A stretch of DNA of 43,280 nucleotides from Purshia tridentata (Eukaryota > Streptophyta > Magnoliopsida > Rosales > Rosaceae), in NCBI GenBank assembly GCA_003254885.1, contig QANT01001103.1, positions 1 to 43,280 on the forward strand, read 5' to 3'. This document shows, one piece after another, positions 43,237-43,280 of the stretch; position 1 is the first letter of the stretch; each line of letters starts with the position of its first letter. Made by a program: the position numbers and the translations under genes. Below the pieces are notes generated by a model. That model made no database searches. It had not been told where the DNA came from and worked only from the letters and a program-made list of their open reading frames with translations.

Positions 43237-43280
43237 CACAACATAGAGATAGTCAACTAGACGCTTGACTATGGAGGAAC

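Noticed and set aside
1..43280. CRISPR arrays, bacterial operons, plasmid or phage modules
   Set aside because: The sequence is clearly plant nuclear DNA with spliced genes; the only regular repeats are LTR decamers, minisatellites and MITE repeats, with no spacer-repeat pattern.

Overview
The window is nuclear DNA of a flowering plant, most likely a woody or rosid eudicot. This rests on GT-AG introns in most genes, plant-specific families (plastid heme oxygenase, ATS3, FBD-type F-box proteins, DUF3119) and dense plant-type transposons. Species was not determined; a Rosaceae-like genome is a guess. Two single ambiguous bases (33885 and 37728) show it comes from an assembly.

Layout. (1) 1-8224: a tandem Ty3/gypsy chromovirus array on the minus strand. 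One complete element (2072-8224; LTRs 2072-2663 and 7633-8224) shares its downstream LTR with a second copy that runs off the left edge. The long ORF carries two in-frame internal duplications, and the LTR U3 region contains a long decameric array resembling heat-shock elements (HSEs). (2) 8583-10711: plastid heme oxygenase HO1 (+), whose ATG lies about 360 bp from the LTR end. (3) 11324-11937: ATS3-like secreted PLAT protein (+). (4) 12637-14538 (-) and 14873-17006 (+): a divergent pair, a small DnaJ-type zinc-finger protein and a DUF3119 protein. (5) 18215-20586 (-): FkbM-type methyltransferase with an intact first exon upstream and a decayed duplicate of that exon inside its intron. (6) 21676-24875 (-): the last ten exons of nucleoporin NUP205, with no 5' part in view, beside a 1.36-kb Harbinger-like element. 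(7) 27863-31311: two tandem intronless genes of an unrecognised family, separated by a MITE that holds 100-bp tandem repeats. (8) 32508-42540: a tandem cluster of F-box/FBD genes (two intact, one pseudogene, two small fragments). (9) 42805-43236: a hAT-type MITE with a perfect 8-bp target duplication.

The genes do not form a pathway; HO1, the DUF3119 protein and the zinc-finger protein are probably all plastid-targeted. The most notable points are the HSE-like decamer array in LTRs placed next to HO1, the FkbM exon-1 duplication, the fast-diverging unknown gene pair, and the double in-frame duplication in the retroelement polyprotein. Exon boundaries were derived by eye from reading frames, splice consensus and remembered family sequences; no alignment or database search was run.
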